DNA of 64,000 bases, from positions 2,657,867 to 2,721,866 of the forward strand of contig NZ_KI912532.1 of assembly GCF_000519045.1 (NCBI RefSeq), read 5' to 3'. The stretch's first letter is position 1, and each line of letters begins with the position of its first letter. Below, piece after piece: positions 37,510-47,732 of the stretch. A program made the position numbers and the translations under genes. A model generated the notes under the pieces. That model made no database searches and was not told the origin of the DNA. It worked only from the letters and a program-made list of their open reading frames with translations. Source of the stretch: Dechloromonas agitata is5. GTDB taxonomy: Bacteria > Pseudomonadota > Gammaproteobacteria > Burkholderiales > Rhodocyclaceae.

Positions 37510-38217
37510 TCAGGCGAGCAGCAGGAACACCGTTGGACGCCGCTCGATATCGGGCGGCGTTTGTTTTTTCCATTGCTGGATGGTGAGCGTCCGGATGCTT
37601 TCGCCAGGTAGGGTCAGATCGGTCGCAATGGTCAGGCGCGTCCCGGGGTGGCAGGTAGCCAGGATGGCATCGAACATCACCCGGTTACGATAGGGGGTTT
37701 CGATGAAAAGCTGCGTCTGGACGCGCTTGCGGGATTCGCTCTCCAGCTCGCGCAGGGCTTTGGTGCGCTCCGCCTCCTTGGCCGGCAGGTAACCTTGAAA
37801 GGCAAAGCGCTGGCCATTCAGCCCGGAGGCCATGAGCGCCAGCAGCAGCGACGATGGGCCAATCAACGGGACAACTCTGATCCCTTCCTCTTGCGCCAGG
37901 GCGACCAGATTGGATCCGGGGTCGGCGACGGCCGGGCAACCGGCTTCCGACAACAGGCCGACATCGATCCCGGCGCGAAGTGGGGCAAGGAGCTCGCTGA
38001 GCGCTTCTCGTTTGGTGTGTTCGTTCAGTTCAGCCAGGTGCAGTTCCTGGATCGGCCGATCCGTGCCTGCGGCCTTCAAGAAGGCGCGTGCAGTCTTGGC
38101 CTGCTCGACGATGAAATGGGTGAGCGGACGGATGGTCGCCAATACGCTCGCAGTCAGGGAGCCCTGTGGTGGTGTTGGGCCGAGAGGGACTGGAATCAGA
38201 TAGAGCGTGCCCAACAT
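37510..38217 (-). CDS. RsmI-like SAM-dependent (tetrapyrrole methylase fold) methyltransferase
   Basis: 235 residues from the ATG at 38217, which overlaps the maf stop (TGATG). The start GTLYLIPVPLG resembles the RsmI GTLYVVATPIGN, and SEAGCPAVADPGSNLVALAQ plus VPLIGPSSLLLALMASGL are the SAM-binding loops of this fold. It is shorter than RsmI (about 285 residues) and lacks the GN of the first loop. This suggests the paralogue found next to maf in beta-proteobacteria rather than the 16S C1402 ribose methylase itself. The substrate is unknown. It is co-transcribed with maf. Confidence 0.8.
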   Translation of the reverse strand: MLGTLYLIPVPLGPTPPQGSLTASVLATIRPLTHFIVEQAKTARAFLKAAGTDRPIQELHLAELNEHTKREALSELLAPLRAGIDVGLLSEAGCPAVADPGSNLVALAQEEGIRVVPLIGPSSLLLALMASGLNGQRFAFQGYLPAKEAERTKALRELESESRKRVQTQLFIETPYRNRVMFDAILATCHPGTRLTIATDLTLPGESIRTLTIQQWKKQTPPDIERRPTVFLLLA

Positions 38218-38798
38218 CAGAGCACCGACATACCCTGTTGGTGCAGCATGTCGCACAGCGCGATCAGCGGCAGACCAACCAGCGCGTTGGGATCGTCGCC
38301 CCGCATGCTGCTCAAGAGTGCGATACCGAGGCCCTCGGATTTGGCCGATCCGGCGCAGTTATAGGCCGGTTCGCGCCGCAGGTAGTTTTCGATTTCGTCA
38401 ATCGACAAGTGGCGAAAGGTAACCAGCGTGGGAATGCCGCGTATGTCTGCATTGCCCGTTGTGGCATTGAGCAGGCAGAGGCCGGTAAAGAAATTGACGG
38501 TTTTGCCGGACAATTCGCGCAGTTGGGCCACTGCGCGCTCATGGCTGCCGGGCTTGCCATAAATGCGGCCGTCGACCGTGGCGACCTGGTCGCTGCCGAT
38601 GATCAGCGCGTCCGGGTAGTGTTCAGCGACCGCCCGGGCCTTGGCTTCGGCCAGTCGTAGCGACAAGGCCTCCGGTGTTTCATTGGGCAAGGGGGTTTCA
38701 TCGGTTTGCGGATTGGCCACCTCGAAAGGCAGGCCCAGGCGCCCCAACAATTCGCGGCGATAGGGCGAAGTTGAGGCCAGGATCAGTTTTTGGGGCAT
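38217..38798 (-). CDS. Maf/YceF-family nucleotide pyrophosphatase
   Basis: 193 residues from the ATG at 38798 ([22 protein letters not shown]). The signature SxSPxRxELL, the second loop [16 protein letters not shown], [18 protein letters not shown] and the catalytic [11 protein letters not shown] are present. Maf proteins hydrolyse non-canonical nucleoside triphosphates; the YceF group prefers 7-methyl-GTP, and the position next to yceD-rpmF matches E. coli yceF-yceD. The upstream frame to 38885 overlaps the divergent promoter and is excluded. Confidence 0.88.
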   Translation of the reverse strand: MPQKLILASTSPYRRELLGRLGLPFEVANPQTDETPLPNETPEALSLRLAEAKARAVAEHYPDALIIGSDQVATVDGRIYGKPGSHERAVAQLRELSGKTVNFFTGLCLLNATTGNADIRGIPTLVTFRHLSIDEIENYLRREPAYNCAGSAKSEGLGIALLSSMRGDDPNALVGLPLIALCDMLHQQGMSVL

Positions 38799-38812
38799 GA
38801 AATACTCAATAC

Positions 38813-38852
38813 AACAAAGTGTTGCGGCACTAACTTGATGCGACACTTTGTT
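38813..38852. promoter_or_regulatory. Imperfect palindrome between maf and the fatty-acid operon
   Basis: AACAAAGTGTTGC (38813-38825) and GCGACACTTTGTT (38840-38852): 12 of 13 bases complementary around a 14-base centre. It abuts the -35 box at 38853 and lies just upstream of the maf start, so it could be an operator acting on both divergent transcripts. No protein is assigned. Confidence 0.55.
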
Positions 38853-38881
38853 TTGACTTGTAAAGCTAAAAATAATATCAT
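38853..38881 (+). promoter_or_regulatory. sigma70 promoter of the yceD-rpmF-plsX-fab operon
   Basis: -35 TTGACT (38853-38858), 17-base spacer, -10 TATCAT (38876-38881), five of six matches each. Transcription would start near 38888, downstream of the ATG at 38838 and upstream of the TTG at 38910. Confidence 0.7.
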
Positions 38882-38909
38882 CCATCGTTTAAGTCGCAAC
38901 AGCTCAAGA

Positions 38910-39398
38910 TTGAAACGGATTACGGACGCATTCCGGTTTGCCAAGGAAGGGCGTGTTCTCGAGGGGACGCTGCCGCTTTCAGCCCTTGAACGCCTGCATG
39001 ATTTGCTGGCCGTTGTGGAAGGTGAAGTCACCTTTCGCCTCGAAGGTTCCAAGGGGGCGCGCGGGGAGTATCTGCTGCAACTGGTGGTGACAGGGGTTAT
39101 CCCCTTGCTGTGCCAGCGTTGCCTGAAGGCCGTGCCTTTCGATCTCGATGTCGACAACCTGCTGGAACTCGTTCCCGAGGGTGCCGAACTATCGCAAGAC
39201 GAGCTGGAAGACGACACCCGGGATTTCCTGCCGGTAGCGAAGGAGCTGGATGTGGCCGAGTTGGTGGAGGATGAAATTCTCCTGGCCCTGCCGGTGGCGC
39301 CGCGGCACGAAAAATGTGGTTTGCCTGGTGCGGCAGATGCCGGTGAGCGGAGTAATCCGTTTGCCGCTTTGGCCGGGCTTAAAGGCAAGCCGAACTGA
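38910..39398 (+). CDS. yceD: YceD/DUF177 protein (large-rRNA accumulation factor)
   Basis: 162 residues from a TTG start (TTG AAA CGG ATT ACG GAC GCA TTC, i.e. MKRITDAFRFAKEG). An ATG at 38838 is in frame, but the promoter at 38853-38881 would start the mRNA after it, and the extra 24 residues look unlike the family. Family features: the N-terminal DAFRFAKEGRVLEG, GEYLLQLVVTGVIPLLCQRCLKAVPFDLDV with CxxC, and the acidic FLPVAKELDVAELVEDEILLALPVAPRH. It has a conserved link to rpmF and is implicated in 23S rRNA accumulation. No clear Shine-Dalgarno before the TTG. Confidence 0.8.
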   Translation: MKRITDAFRFAKEGRVLEGTLPLSALERLHDLLAVVEGEVTFRLEGSKGARGEYLLQLVVTGVIPLLCQRCLKAVPFDLDVDNLLELVPEGAELSQDELEDDTRDFLPVAKELDVAELVEDEILLALPVAPRHEKCGLPGAADAGERSNPFAALAGLKGKPN

Positions 39399-39416
39399 TT
39401 TTATTGGAGTAACAAC

Positions 39417-39596
39417 ATGGCCGTTCAACAGAACAAAAAGTCCCCGTCCAAGCGTGGCATGCATCGCGCTCACGACTTCCTGACCAACCCGCCGCTGGCT
39501 GTCGAATCGACCACCGGCGAGGTGCATCTGCGTCATCATGTTTCCCCCACCGGTTTCTACCGTGGCAAGAAAGTCCTGAAGGGCAAGGGCGAGTAA
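39417..39596 (+). CDS. rpmF: 50S ribosomal protein L32
   Basis: 59 residues, [20 protein letters not shown] and [23 protein letters not shown]. It lacks the zinc CxxC pairs, so it is the zinc-free form, as in E. coli. It is preceded by TTGGAG (39404-39409) and followed by a terminator-like hairpin, which lets the r-protein be made in excess over the downstream lipid genes. It is too short for many ORF cut-offs. Confidence 0.97.
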   Translation: MAVQQNKKSPSKRGMHRAHDFLTNPPLAVESTTGEVHLRHHVSPTGFYRGKKVLKGKGE

Positions 39597-39608
39597 TTTT
39601 TCGCTGAG

Positions 39609-39645
39609 AGGCAGGCGGCTCCAATGAGTCGCCTGCCTTTTATTT
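39609..39645 (+). terminator. Intra-operon intrinsic terminator (rpmF/plsX)
   Basis: AGGCAGGCG, 12-base loop, CGCCTGCCT, then TTTATTTTG. It lies between rpmF and plsX and includes the possible alternative plsX ATG (39624) in its loop. Probably partial termination that lowers plsX and fab expression relative to L32. Confidence 0.75.
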
Positions 39646-39650
39646 TGCCT

Positions 39651-40673
39651 ATGACAACCCGCATTGCCATCGATTGCATGGGGGGTGACCACGGTCCGTC
39701 AGTGACGGTGCCGGCGGCCATTCAATTTCTTGCGGAGCATCCGTCTGCCAATCTTATCCTGGTCGGCCAGGAGGAGGTGGTTCGTCCGTTGCTCGGCAGC
39801 CATGCCCAGGATTCCCGTATTCGCGTCGTCCACGCCTCGGAAATTGTCGGCATGGACGAATCTCCAGCGCTTGCCTTACGCAACAAAAAAGATTCGTCGA
39901 TGCGGGTCGCCATCAATCAGGTTAAATCGGGCGAGGCGGATGCCTGCGTTTCGGCCGGCAACACCGGCGCCCTGATGGCGATTTCCCGCTTTGTGCTGAA
40001 AATGCTGCCCGGCATTGATCGCCCGGCGATCTGTGCCCCCCTGCCAACCGTCAATGGCCACACCCACATGCTGGATCTGGGGGCCAATGTCGATTGCGGG
40101 CCAGAGCACTTGCTGCAATTCGGCATCATGGGGGCCATGCTGGTGGCGGCGATGGAGCACAAGGAGCAACCGAGCGTCGGCATCCTCAATATCGGCGAAG
40201 AGGAAATCAAGGGCAACGAAGTCGTCAAGGCGGCGGCCGACCTGCTTCGCGCGTCGGGCCTCAATTTTGTCGGCAACGTCGAGGGGGACGGCATCTACAA
40301 GGGCGAGGCCGACGTCATCGTTTGCGACGGCTTCGTCGGGAATGTTGCGCTGAAGACCTCGGAGGGGTTGGCTCAGATGCTGGCGTCATCCCTGCGCCAA
40401 GAGTTCAAGCGCAACTGGTTGACCAAGCTCGCTGCCCTGATTGCCATTTCGGTGCTCAACAACTTCAAGCGTCGTTTCGATCATCGCCGTTACAACGGGG
40501 CGATTCTGCTCGGTTTGAAAGGGATTTCGGTGAAGAGTCATGGATCTGCCGACGTGTTGGCCTTCGGCAATGCCATTTCCCGAGCCTGCGATGCAGCCGA
40601 AAACCGCGTTCTGGAGCGCATTTCCAGCCGAATTGCCGACATGATGCCGGCTGCTGCAGTGGAGAGTGTCTGA
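39651..40673 (+). CDS. plsX: Phosphate acyltransferase PlsX
   Basis: 340 residues from ATG 39651 ([15 protein letters not shown]), the usual family start. An ATG at 39624 would add MSRLPFILP and lies in the terminator loop. The 39651 start has no obvious Shine-Dalgarno. Motifs: [52 protein letters not shown], and [18 protein letters not shown]. It converts acyl-ACP and phosphate to acyl-phosphate for PlsY in glycerophospholipid synthesis. Peripheral membrane enzyme. fabH begins directly after its stop. Confidence 0.93.
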   Translation: MTTRIAIDCMGGDHGPSVTVPAAIQFLAEHPSANLILVGQEEVVRPLLGSHAQDSRIRVVHASEIVGMDESPALALRNKKDSSMRVAINQVKSGEADACVSAGNTGALMAISRFVLKMLPGIDRPAICAPLPTVNGHTHMLDLGANVDCGPEHLLQFGIMGAMLVAAMEHKEQPSVGILNIGEEEIKGNEVVKAAADLLRASGLNFVGNVEGDGIYKGEADVIVCDGFVGNVALKTSEGLAQMLASSLRQEFKRNWLTKLAALIAISVLNNFKRRFDHRRYNGAILLGLKGISVKSHGSADVLAFGNAISRACDAAENRVLERISSRIADMMPAAAVESV

Positions 40674-41633
40674 ATGTATGCACGTCTGATTGGTACCGGC
40701 AGCTGTCTTCCTGGCAAGCCGGTCAGCAATGACGAACTGGCTAGCCGCGGCATCGATACCAACAACGAATGGATCGTCACCCGCACTGGTATTCGTAGTC
40801 GCTACCTCGCCGAGCCCGGGGCAACGTCGAGCGAACTCGGTCTGATTGCCGCACAACGGGCTCTCGAGATGGCCGGTATCGCAGCGGCCGACATCGACCT
40901 GATCATCGTGGCGACGTCGACTCCGGACTATATTTTTCCGAGCACGGCCTGCCTTATTCAGGGCAAGCTAGGGAACAAAGGGGCTGCTGCCTTCGATGTT
41001 CAGGCCGTCTGCAGCGGATTTGTCTATGCCCTGGGTATTGCTGAGAAATTCATCCGCTCCGGTAGCCACCAGCGTGCACTGGTCATTGGGGCGGAAGTCT
41101 TTTCCCGCATCCTCGACTGGAACGACCGCGGAACCTGCGTGCTGTTTGGAGATGGCGCCGGGGCAGTGGTGCTGGAGGCTTCCGACAAACCCGGTATCCT
41201 GGCGACTGCCATGCATGCCGATGGGAGCCAGGTCGGTATCCTCAATGTGCCGGGTCAGGTGTGTGGCGGCCAGGTAACCGGTGACCCTTTCCTTCGCATG
41301 GATGGACAGGCAGTCTTCAAGTTTGCCGTTCGCGTACTAGCCGAAATCGCCGAAGAGGTCTGCACAACGGCAGGCATCCAGACTTCCGGTGTCGACTGGC
41401 TGATTCCGCATCAAGCCAATATCCGGATCATTGAGGCAACCGGTAGGAAACTCGGTATTGACCGTGAGCGCGTCATCGTCACGGTTGACCGCCATGGCAA
41501 TACCTCCGCGGCCTCGGTCCCCCTTGCCCTCGACGAAGCGGTCCGTGATGGTCGCATCAAGCGCGGTCAAAAAGTGCTGGTCGAGGGTGTGGGCGGCGGT
41601 TTCACGTGGGGCGCGGCCCTGCTCGAATTCTGA
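40674..41633 (+). CDS. fabH: 3-oxoacyl-ACP synthase III (KAS III)
   Basis: 319 residues. The catalytic triad is complete: Cys113 in AVCSGF, His in IPHQANIRI, Asn in GNTSAAS. It condenses acetyl-CoA with malonyl-ACP to start fatty-acid chains. The C-terminal [15 protein letters not shown] is typical. ATG 40674 overlaps the plsX stop region directly (TGAATG). Confidence 0.97.
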   Translation: MYARLIGTGSCLPGKPVSNDELASRGIDTNNEWIVTRTGIRSRYLAEPGATSSELGLIAAQRALEMAGIAAADIDLIIVATSTPDYIFPSTACLIQGKLGNKGAAAFDVQAVCSGFVYALGIAEKFIRSGSHQRALVIGAEVFSRILDWNDRGTCVLFGDGAGAVVLEASDKPGILATAMHADGSQVGILNVPGQVCGGQVTGDPFLRMDGQAVFKFAVRVLAEIAEEVCTTAGIQTSGVDWLIPHQANIRIIEATGRKLGIDRERVIVTVDRHGNTSAASVPLALDEAVRDGRIKRGQKVLVEGVGGGFTWGAALLEF

Positions 41634-41650
41634 TATCAGGAGACTGATCG

Positions 41651-42577
41651 ATGTCCTTTGCTTTCGTATTTCCCGGCCAGGGCTCTCAGAGTGTTGGCAT
41701 GATGGCTGCCTATGGCGATGCTGCCATCGTCCGCGCTACCTTCGACGAGGCATCTGCCGCACTGGGTGACGACTTGTGGGTAATGGTCGCCGAAGGTCCG
41801 GCCGAAGCCCTGGCACAGACGGTGAATACCCAGCCTGTCATGCTGACTGCTGGTATTGCCGCGTGGCGCCTATGGTGCGAAAGGGGGGGCAAGATGCCCA
41901 CCGTGGTCGCCGGACATAGCCTGGGCGAATACTCGGCACTGGTTGCTGCCGGCGTCATCGATCTCAAGGATGCGGTGCCGCTCGTTCGCCTGCGCGCTGC
42001 AGCCATGCAGGAAGCCGTCCCGCTGGGCACTGGTGCGATGGCTGCCGTTCTCGGACTGGATAACGCCGGCATCGCCGCCGCCTGTACCGAAGCAGCACAG
42101 GGCGAAGTTGTCGAGCCGGTCAATTTCAATGCTAACGGCCAGACCGTCATCGCCGGCCACAAGGCCGCTGTCGAACGGGCCATGGAGGCCTGCAAGGCGC
42201 GGGGCGCCAAGATGGCCAAGGCGCTGCCGGTATCCGCGCCGTTCCATTCTTCGCTGATTCGTCCGGCTGCGGACAAACTGGCAGCCCGACTTGCCGAACT
42301 GACGCTGCAGCCCCCCCTGATTCCGGTCATCAACAACGTCGATGTCGAGATCGAGAGCGATCCCGCTCGAATCAAGGATGCTCTGGTTCGCCAGGCTTAT
42401 AACCCGGTGCGTTGGGTGGAGACCGTACAGAAAATGGCGGCCATGGGTATTACTACGGTGGCCGAGTGTGGTCCGGGGAAAGTGCTCGCCGGACTGACCA
42501 AGCGTTGTGCCGACGGCGTTGCCGGCCTCGCGCTGGCCGATGCTGCTGCCATCGAAGCCAATCTGGGCCTGGAGTGA
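41651..42577 (+). CDS. fabD: Malonyl-CoA:ACP transacylase
   Basis: 308 residues. N-terminal FVFPGQGSQSVGM, the nucleophile Ser90 in GHSLGEYSALVAAG, catalytic His in SAPFHSSL, and Gln in the first loop. It charges ACP with malonate for FabH and FabF. ATG 41651 has AGGAG about 8 bases upstream. Confidence 0.97.
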   Translation: MSFAFVFPGQGSQSVGMMAAYGDAAIVRATFDEASAALGDDLWVMVAEGPAEALAQTVNTQPVMLTAGIAAWRLWCERGGKMPTVVAGHSLGEYSALVAAGVIDLKDAVPLVRLRAAAMQEAVPLGTGAMAAVLGLDNAGIAAACTEAAQGEVVEPVNFNANGQTVIAGHKAAVERAMEACKARGAKMAKALPVSAPFHSSLIRPAADKLAARLAELTLQPPLIPVINNVDVEIESDPARIKDALVRQAYNPVRWVETVQKMAAMGITTVAECGPGKVLAGLTKRCADGVAGLALADAAAIEANLGLE

Positions 42578-42581
42578 AATC

Positions 42582-43632
<1,051 letters not shown>

Positions 43633-43654
43633 GCCAATTCCGGTTTGAACCAGG

Positions 43655-43681
43655 CAAGGCCGGCCTTGATGGCCGGCCTTG
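43655..43681 (+). terminator. GC-rich hairpin between acpP and fabF
   Basis: CAAGGCCGGCC-TTGAT-GGCCGGCCTTG, 11-base perfect arms, followed by CCACATTTGCTTTC rather than a proper U-run. More likely a pause, partial terminator or mRNA 3'-end stabiliser that raises acpP over fabF. Confidence 0.6.
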
Positions 43682-43707
43682 CCACATTTGCTTTCGGAGT
43701 GCACATC

Positions 43708-44943
43708 TTGGCACGTCGCAGAGTCGTCATCACCGGCCTGGGTTTGATTTCCCCGGTCGGCAACAGCGTCGAAGAAGGCTGGCAGAACATCATCGCCGGC
43801 GTTTCTGGCATTGCTCCCATCACTCGTTTCGATACCTCGTCCTTTCCGGTTCAGTTTGCCGGTGAAGTCAAGAATTTCGATATCACCCAGTACATCTCCG
43901 CCAAGGATGCCCGCCGGATGGACAAGTTCATCCATTACGGTCTGGCGGCCGGCATGCAGGCCGTGCGTGATGCGGGGCTGGACAAGGAAGGTGCGGCAGA
44001 CCCCGAGCGCGTCGGTGTCGCCATTGGTTCAGGTATCGGCGGCCTGCCGCTGATCGAGGAAACCAAGGACGAATACAATGCGGCTGGTGTGCGCAAGGTT
44101 TCGCCGTTCTTCGTTCCGGGCTCCATCATCAACATGATTTCCGGCAACCTGTCGATCGAGTTCGGCTTCAAGGGGCCGAACCTGTCCATCGTGACCGCCT
44201 GCACAACCGGTACGCACTCGATTGGCGAGGCTGCTCGCATCATCGAGTACGGCGATGCCGACGTGATGGTCGCCGGTGGTGCAGAGTCGACGGTTTCGCC
44301 GCTGGGGCTGGGCGGTTTCTGTGCGGCACGCGCCTTGTCGACACGAAACGAAGATCCCGCTACTGCCAGCCGGCCGTGGGACAAGGATCGCGACGGCTTT
44401 GTGCTGGGCGAGGGGGCCGGGGTTCTGGTACTGGAAGAGTACGAACATGCCAAGGCGCGCGGCGCGAAGATCTACGCCGAGGTCGCCGGTTATGGCATGA
44501 GCGCCGATGCTTACCATATCACCGCACCGAATATGGACGGCCCGCGTCGTTCCATGGTCAATGCCCTGAAAAATGCGGGTGTCGCGCCGTCTGACGTGCA
44601 ATACGTCAATGCCCATGGCACCTCGACGCCGCTGGGTGACAAGAACGAATCCGATGCCATCAAGGCAGCTTTTGGCGACGCTGCCTACAAGATCGTCGTG
44701 AACTCGACCAAGTCGATGACAGGCCATCTGCTGGGCGGTGCCGGCGGTGTCGAATCGCTGTTCACCGTGTTGGCGATTCACCACCAGATCTCGCCGCCGA
44801 CGATCAACATCTTCAACCAGGATCCCGAGTGCGACCTGGATTACTGCGCCAATAAGGCGCGGCCGATGAAGATCGATGTGGCGCTGAAGAACAACTTCGG
44901 GTTTGGCGGTACCAACGGCTCGCTGGTCTTCAAGCGCGTCTGA
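43708..44943 (+). CDS. fabF: 3-oxoacyl-ACP synthase II (KAS II)
   Basis: 411 residues from TTG 43708 ([19 protein letters not shown]), with GGAG at 43696-43699; a GTG at 43699 would overlap that site. With this start the catalytic Cys165 in TACTTGTHS nearly coincides with E. coli C163. The two His are in [11 protein letters not shown] and [13 protein letters not shown]. It elongates fatty acids. The long frame to 43645 contains the hairpin and is excluded. Confidence 0.95.
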   Translation: MARRRVVITGLGLISPVGNSVEEGWQNIIAGVSGIAPITRFDTSSFPVQFAGEVKNFDITQYISAKDARRMDKFIHYGLAAGMQAVRDAGLDKEGAADPERVGVAIGSGIGGLPLIEETKDEYNAAGVRKVSPFFVPGSIINMISGNLSIEFGFKGPNLSIVTACTTGTHSIGEAARIIEYGDADVMVAGGAESTVSPLGLGGFCAARALSTRNEDPATASRPWDKDRDGFVLGEGAGVLVLEEYEHAKARGAKIYAEVAGYGMSADAYHITAPNMDGPRRSMVNALKNAGVAPSDVQYVNAHGTSTPLGDKNESDAIKAAFGDAAYKIVVNSTKSMTGHLLGGAGGVESLFTVLAIHHQISPPTINIFNQDPECDLDYCANKARPMKIDVALKNNFGFGGTNGSLVFKRV

Positions 44944-44968
44944 CCCTTTTGCTAAAGGGGTAGGAACG

Positions 44969-45409
44969 GTGCAGTTTCCGATGACCATCGGTCTGCACCG
45001 TTCGCACTTTCTGGATCGTGCACTGCTGTTTGTATTGCTGTTGACGATCAGCCTGCTCATGGCCTGGCCGGTAGCGTCGGCGATACGCGTGGGCTGTCTG
45101 ATCGTTGCCTTGCTGGCTGGTTGGCTTGCCTATCTCCAGCTATCCCCGCGTCTGGCGGCAATCCGGTTGGAGCGCGATGGCAGGATACGCATCGCTGTTT
45201 CCGGCCAGGATGAATTCCGGAATGTCAGGGCTTTACCTGGCGCGACCGTTCATCCCTGGCTGACGGTTCTTCGCCTGCAGGAAGAGCAGGGCGAGCGGCA
45301 CTCGCTTCTGGTCTCGGGCGACATGATGGAACCAGGTGATTTTCGTCGTTTGCGCGTATTTCTGCGCTGGCGCGCCAAATTCAACCCGGTACAGGGAAGC
45401 GACGTCTAA
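44969..45409 (+). CDS. YgfX/CptA-like small membrane protein
   Basis: 146 residues from GTG 44969 ([20 protein letters not shown]), with AAGGGG and AGGA just upstream; ATG 44981 is an alternative. Two transmembrane helices ([21 protein letters not shown] and [18 protein letters not shown]) are followed by a short soluble domain with [44 protein letters not shown]. This matches the layout of YgfX (CptA), an inner-membrane protein reported in E. coli as a toxin that acts on cell-division proteins. No sdhE/cptB neighbour is present. It overlaps the convergent nadB 3' end by 29 bases. The assignment is moderate. Confidence 0.6.
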   Translation: MQFPMTIGLHRSHFLDRALLFVLLLTISLLMAWPVASAIRVGCLIVALLAGWLAYLQLSPRLAAIRLERDGRIRIAVSGQDEFRNVRALPGATVHPWLTVLRLQEEQGERHSLLVSGDMMEPGDFRRLRVFLRWRAKFNPVQGSDV

Positions 45410-46961
45410 GAACGGTGTTTCTGGCCTTGATCGCCAGTTCAGGATAGTCCCGGGAAAAGTGCAGGCCGCGGCTTTCCTTGCGCTGCATGGCACACCGAAC
45501 GATAAGGTCGGCCGTGACGACGAGATTGCGCAATTCGATCAGGTCGTGGCTAACCTTGAAATTGGCGTAGAACTCATCAATTTCGCGCTTCAGCAAACCG
45601 ATGCGGTGTTGGGCGCGCTTCAGTCGTTTGGTGGTGCGCACGATGCCCACGTAGTCCCACATGAAGCGTCGCAATTCATCCCAGTTGTGAGAGATGACGA
45701 CTTCCTCGTCGGCATCGGTAACCCGGCTTTCATCCCATTGCGGAAGTTTGGGGAGTGATTCCGCCCGTTTGCTCAAAATATCATTTACTGCCGCTTCAGC
45801 GAACACCAGGCACTCAAGCAGAGAGTTCGATGCCAGGCGGTTGGCGCCGTGCAGCCCAGTACAGGAAGCCTCGCCGGCAACATAGAGATCGGCCACGTCA
45901 GTCCGCCCGTGCAGGTCGCTGACCACCCCGCCGCAGGTGTAATGTGCAGCCGGCACCACCGGAATCGGATCACGCGTGATATCGATACCTAACTCGAGGC
46001 ATCGGGCGTGGATATTCGGGAAGTGGCTACGGATGAATTCTTCGCCCTTGTGTGAAATATCGAGGAAAACGCAGTCAAGGCCCCGTTTTTTCATTTCGAA
46101 ATCGATCGCACGGGCAACGATGTCGCGGGGGGCCAGTTCGGCGCGTTCGTCATGCTCGAGCATGAAGCGCGTTCCATCGGGAAGTTTCAGCAGCCCGCCT
46201 TCACCGCGCACAGCCTCGGAAATGAGGAATGACTTTGCCTGCGGGTGATAGAGGCAAGTCGGGTGGAACTGGATGAACTCCATGTTGGCTACGCGACAAC
46301 CCGCGCGATAAGCCATCGCGATGCCATCGCCTGTTGAGGTGTCCGGGTTGGTGGTATAGAGGTAAACCTTGCCGGCCCCGCCAGTTGCAATGAGCGTATT
46401 TGTGGCACCGATGGTGATGACTTCGCCGGTACGGTTGTTCAGTACGTAGGCGCCATAGCAGCGCTTGTCTGGCAGGCCAAGTTTTTCGCCAGTGATCAGG
46501 TCGATCGCAATGTGATCTTCCAGGATCGTGATGTTGGGGTTGGCACGAACTTTCTTGGTTAAAGTGTCCTGCACGGCCAGTCCGGTAGCATCGGCGACAT
46601 GAATGACACGACGGGCGCTATGCCCCCCTTCGCGGGTCAGGTGGTAGCCGGCCGCGTCCTGAGTGAAAGGGACGCCTTGCTCGATCAACCACTCGATGGC
46701 GCGACGGCCATTTTCGACGACGAATCGGGTCGCCTTTTCGTCGTTGAGCCAAGCTCCCGCTACCAGCGTATCGCGGATGTGAGCTTCGACTGAATCCTGG
46801 CTATCGAGTACAGCAGCAATCCCACCTTGCGCCCAGCCGGAAGCCGAATCTTCCAGGCTACGCTTGCTGACCAAAGCCACGCGACAGTGCGGAGCAAGGC
46901 GAAGCGCGGCAGATTGCCCAGCGAGACCGCTACCAATGATCAGGACGTCGAATTTCTGCAC
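45381..46961 (-). CDS. nadB: L-aspartate oxidase
   Basis: 526 residues from GTG 46961 (GTG CAG AAA TTC GAC, i.e. [20 protein letters not shown]). The 48 extra upstream codons are not conserved in type. FAD-binding [25 protein letters not shown], the [24 protein letters not shown] succinate-dehydrogenase-like active-site stretch, [15 protein letters not shown] and [19 protein letters not shown] are present. It oxidises aspartate to iminoaspartate, the first step of NAD synthesis with NadA. The length is usual. It is divergent from rpoE (170 bases). Confidence 0.95.
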   Translation of the reverse strand: MQKFDVLIIGSGLAGQSAALRLAPHCRVALVSKRSLEDSASGWAQGGIAAVLDSQDSVEAHIRDTLVAGAWLNDEKATRFVVENGRRAIEWLIEQGVPFTQDAAGYHLTREGGHSARRVIHVADATGLAVQDTLTKKVRANPNITILEDHIAIDLITGEKLGLPDKRCYGAYVLNNRTGEVITIGATNTLIATGGAGKVYLYTTNPDTSTGDGIAMAYRAGCRVANMEFIQFHPTCLYHPQAKSFLISEAVRGEGGLLKLPDGTRFMLEHDERAELAPRDIVARAIDFEMKKRGLDCVFLDISHKGEEFIRSHFPNIHARCLELGIDITRDPIPVVPAAHYTCGGVVSDLHGRTDVADLYVAGEASCTGLHGANRLASNSLLECLVFAEAAVNDILSKRAESLPKLPQWDESRVTDADEEVVISHNWDELRRFMWDYVGIVRTTKRLKRAQHRIGLLKREIDEFYANFKVSHDLIELRNLVVTADLIVRCAMQRKESRGLHFSRDYPELAIKARNTVLRRRFPVPG

Positions 46962-47078
46962 GGCTGTTCTCTTCTTGGTTTGTTTGGCACGAAATATAGC
47001 ACGCAGCAAACGATTCCTCCCGTTACACTCGGTCACAATTAAGAGCAGATACCTGTCTTCAGCCGAAATTCCGTGCGC

Positions 47079-47084
47079 TATACT
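47079..47084 (+). promoter_or_regulatory. Possible -10 for rpoE
   Basis: TATACT 47 bases before the rpoE ATG, with only a weak -35 (TCTTCA, 17-base spacing). No sigmaE-type GGAACTT box was found, so autoregulation by RpoE is not supported by what I can see here. Confidence 0.3.
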
Positions 47085-47130
47085 GCTTTCCGATAAAGAT
47101 ACCAATCAATACCCTCAGGGAAACAGAGCC

Positions 47131-47730
47131 ATGAGTGAGCGCGAAATCGATCAGTTGCTGGTCGAAAGGGCGCAAGGCGGAGATCAGCACGCCTTCGACC
47201 AGTTGGTGAGCAAGTACCAGCGAAAGCTGGGGCGTTTGTTGTCGCGTTTCATTCGCGATGCCGCCGAAGTCGAGGATGTCTCGCAAGAGGCCTTCATCAA
47301 GGCCTACCGCGCCTTGCCTTCATTCCGCGGCGAAAGTGCCTTCTACACCTGGCTTTACCGCATTGGCATCAATACGGCGAAGAACTATCTTGTTTCGCAG
47401 GGCCGGCGAGCCCCGACCACCACGGAATTCGATTCGGAAGAGGCAGAAACCTTTGAGGATGCATCGCAACTGCGCGACATCAACACACCGGAAAGCCTCT
47501 TGTTGTCGAAGCAGATTGGCCAAACGGTCAACGCTGCGATGGATTCGCTACCGGAAGAATTGCGCACTGCCATCGCGCTTCGCGAACTGGAAGGCCTTTC
47601 CTATGAGGAAATCGCCGAAATCATGAATTGTCCGATCGGTACGGTGCGTTCGCGCATCTTTCGGGCGCGCGAAGCGGTTGCCAACAAGTTGCGGCCTTTG
47701 CTCGATACGGCACCAGACAAGCGTTGGTAG
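47131..47730 (+). CDS. rpoE: RNA polymerase sigma factor RpoE (AlgU-like)
   Basis: 199 residues from ATG 47131 (MSEREIDQLLVERAQGGDQHAFDQLVSKYQRKLGRLLSRFI). Region 2 has DVSQEAFIKAYRALPSFRGESAFYTWLYRIGINTAKNYL, and region 4 has LPEELRTAIALRELEGLSYEEIAEIMNCPIGTVRSRIFRAREAV. This is the group-4 factor for envelope stress. It is followed 2 bases later by rseC and then mucD; the usual rseA and rseB genes for anti-sigma control are absent from the locus. Confidence 0.93.
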   Translation: MSEREIDQLLVERAQGGDQHAFDQLVSKYQRKLGRLLSRFIRDAAEVEDVSQEAFIKAYRALPSFRGESAFYTWLYRIGINTAKNYLVSQGRRAPTTTEFDSEEAETFEDASQLRDINTPESLLLSKQIGQTVNAAMDSLPEELRTAIALRELEGLSYEEIAEIMNCPIGTVRSRIFRAREAVANKLRPLLDTAPDKRW

Positions 47731-47732
47731 GC

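Noticed and set aside
47041..47130. sigmaE-dependent autoregulatory promoter for rpoE.
   Set aside because: No GGAACTT-like -35 with a GTCTGA-like -10 was found on the + strand; only a weak sigma70-like TATACT.
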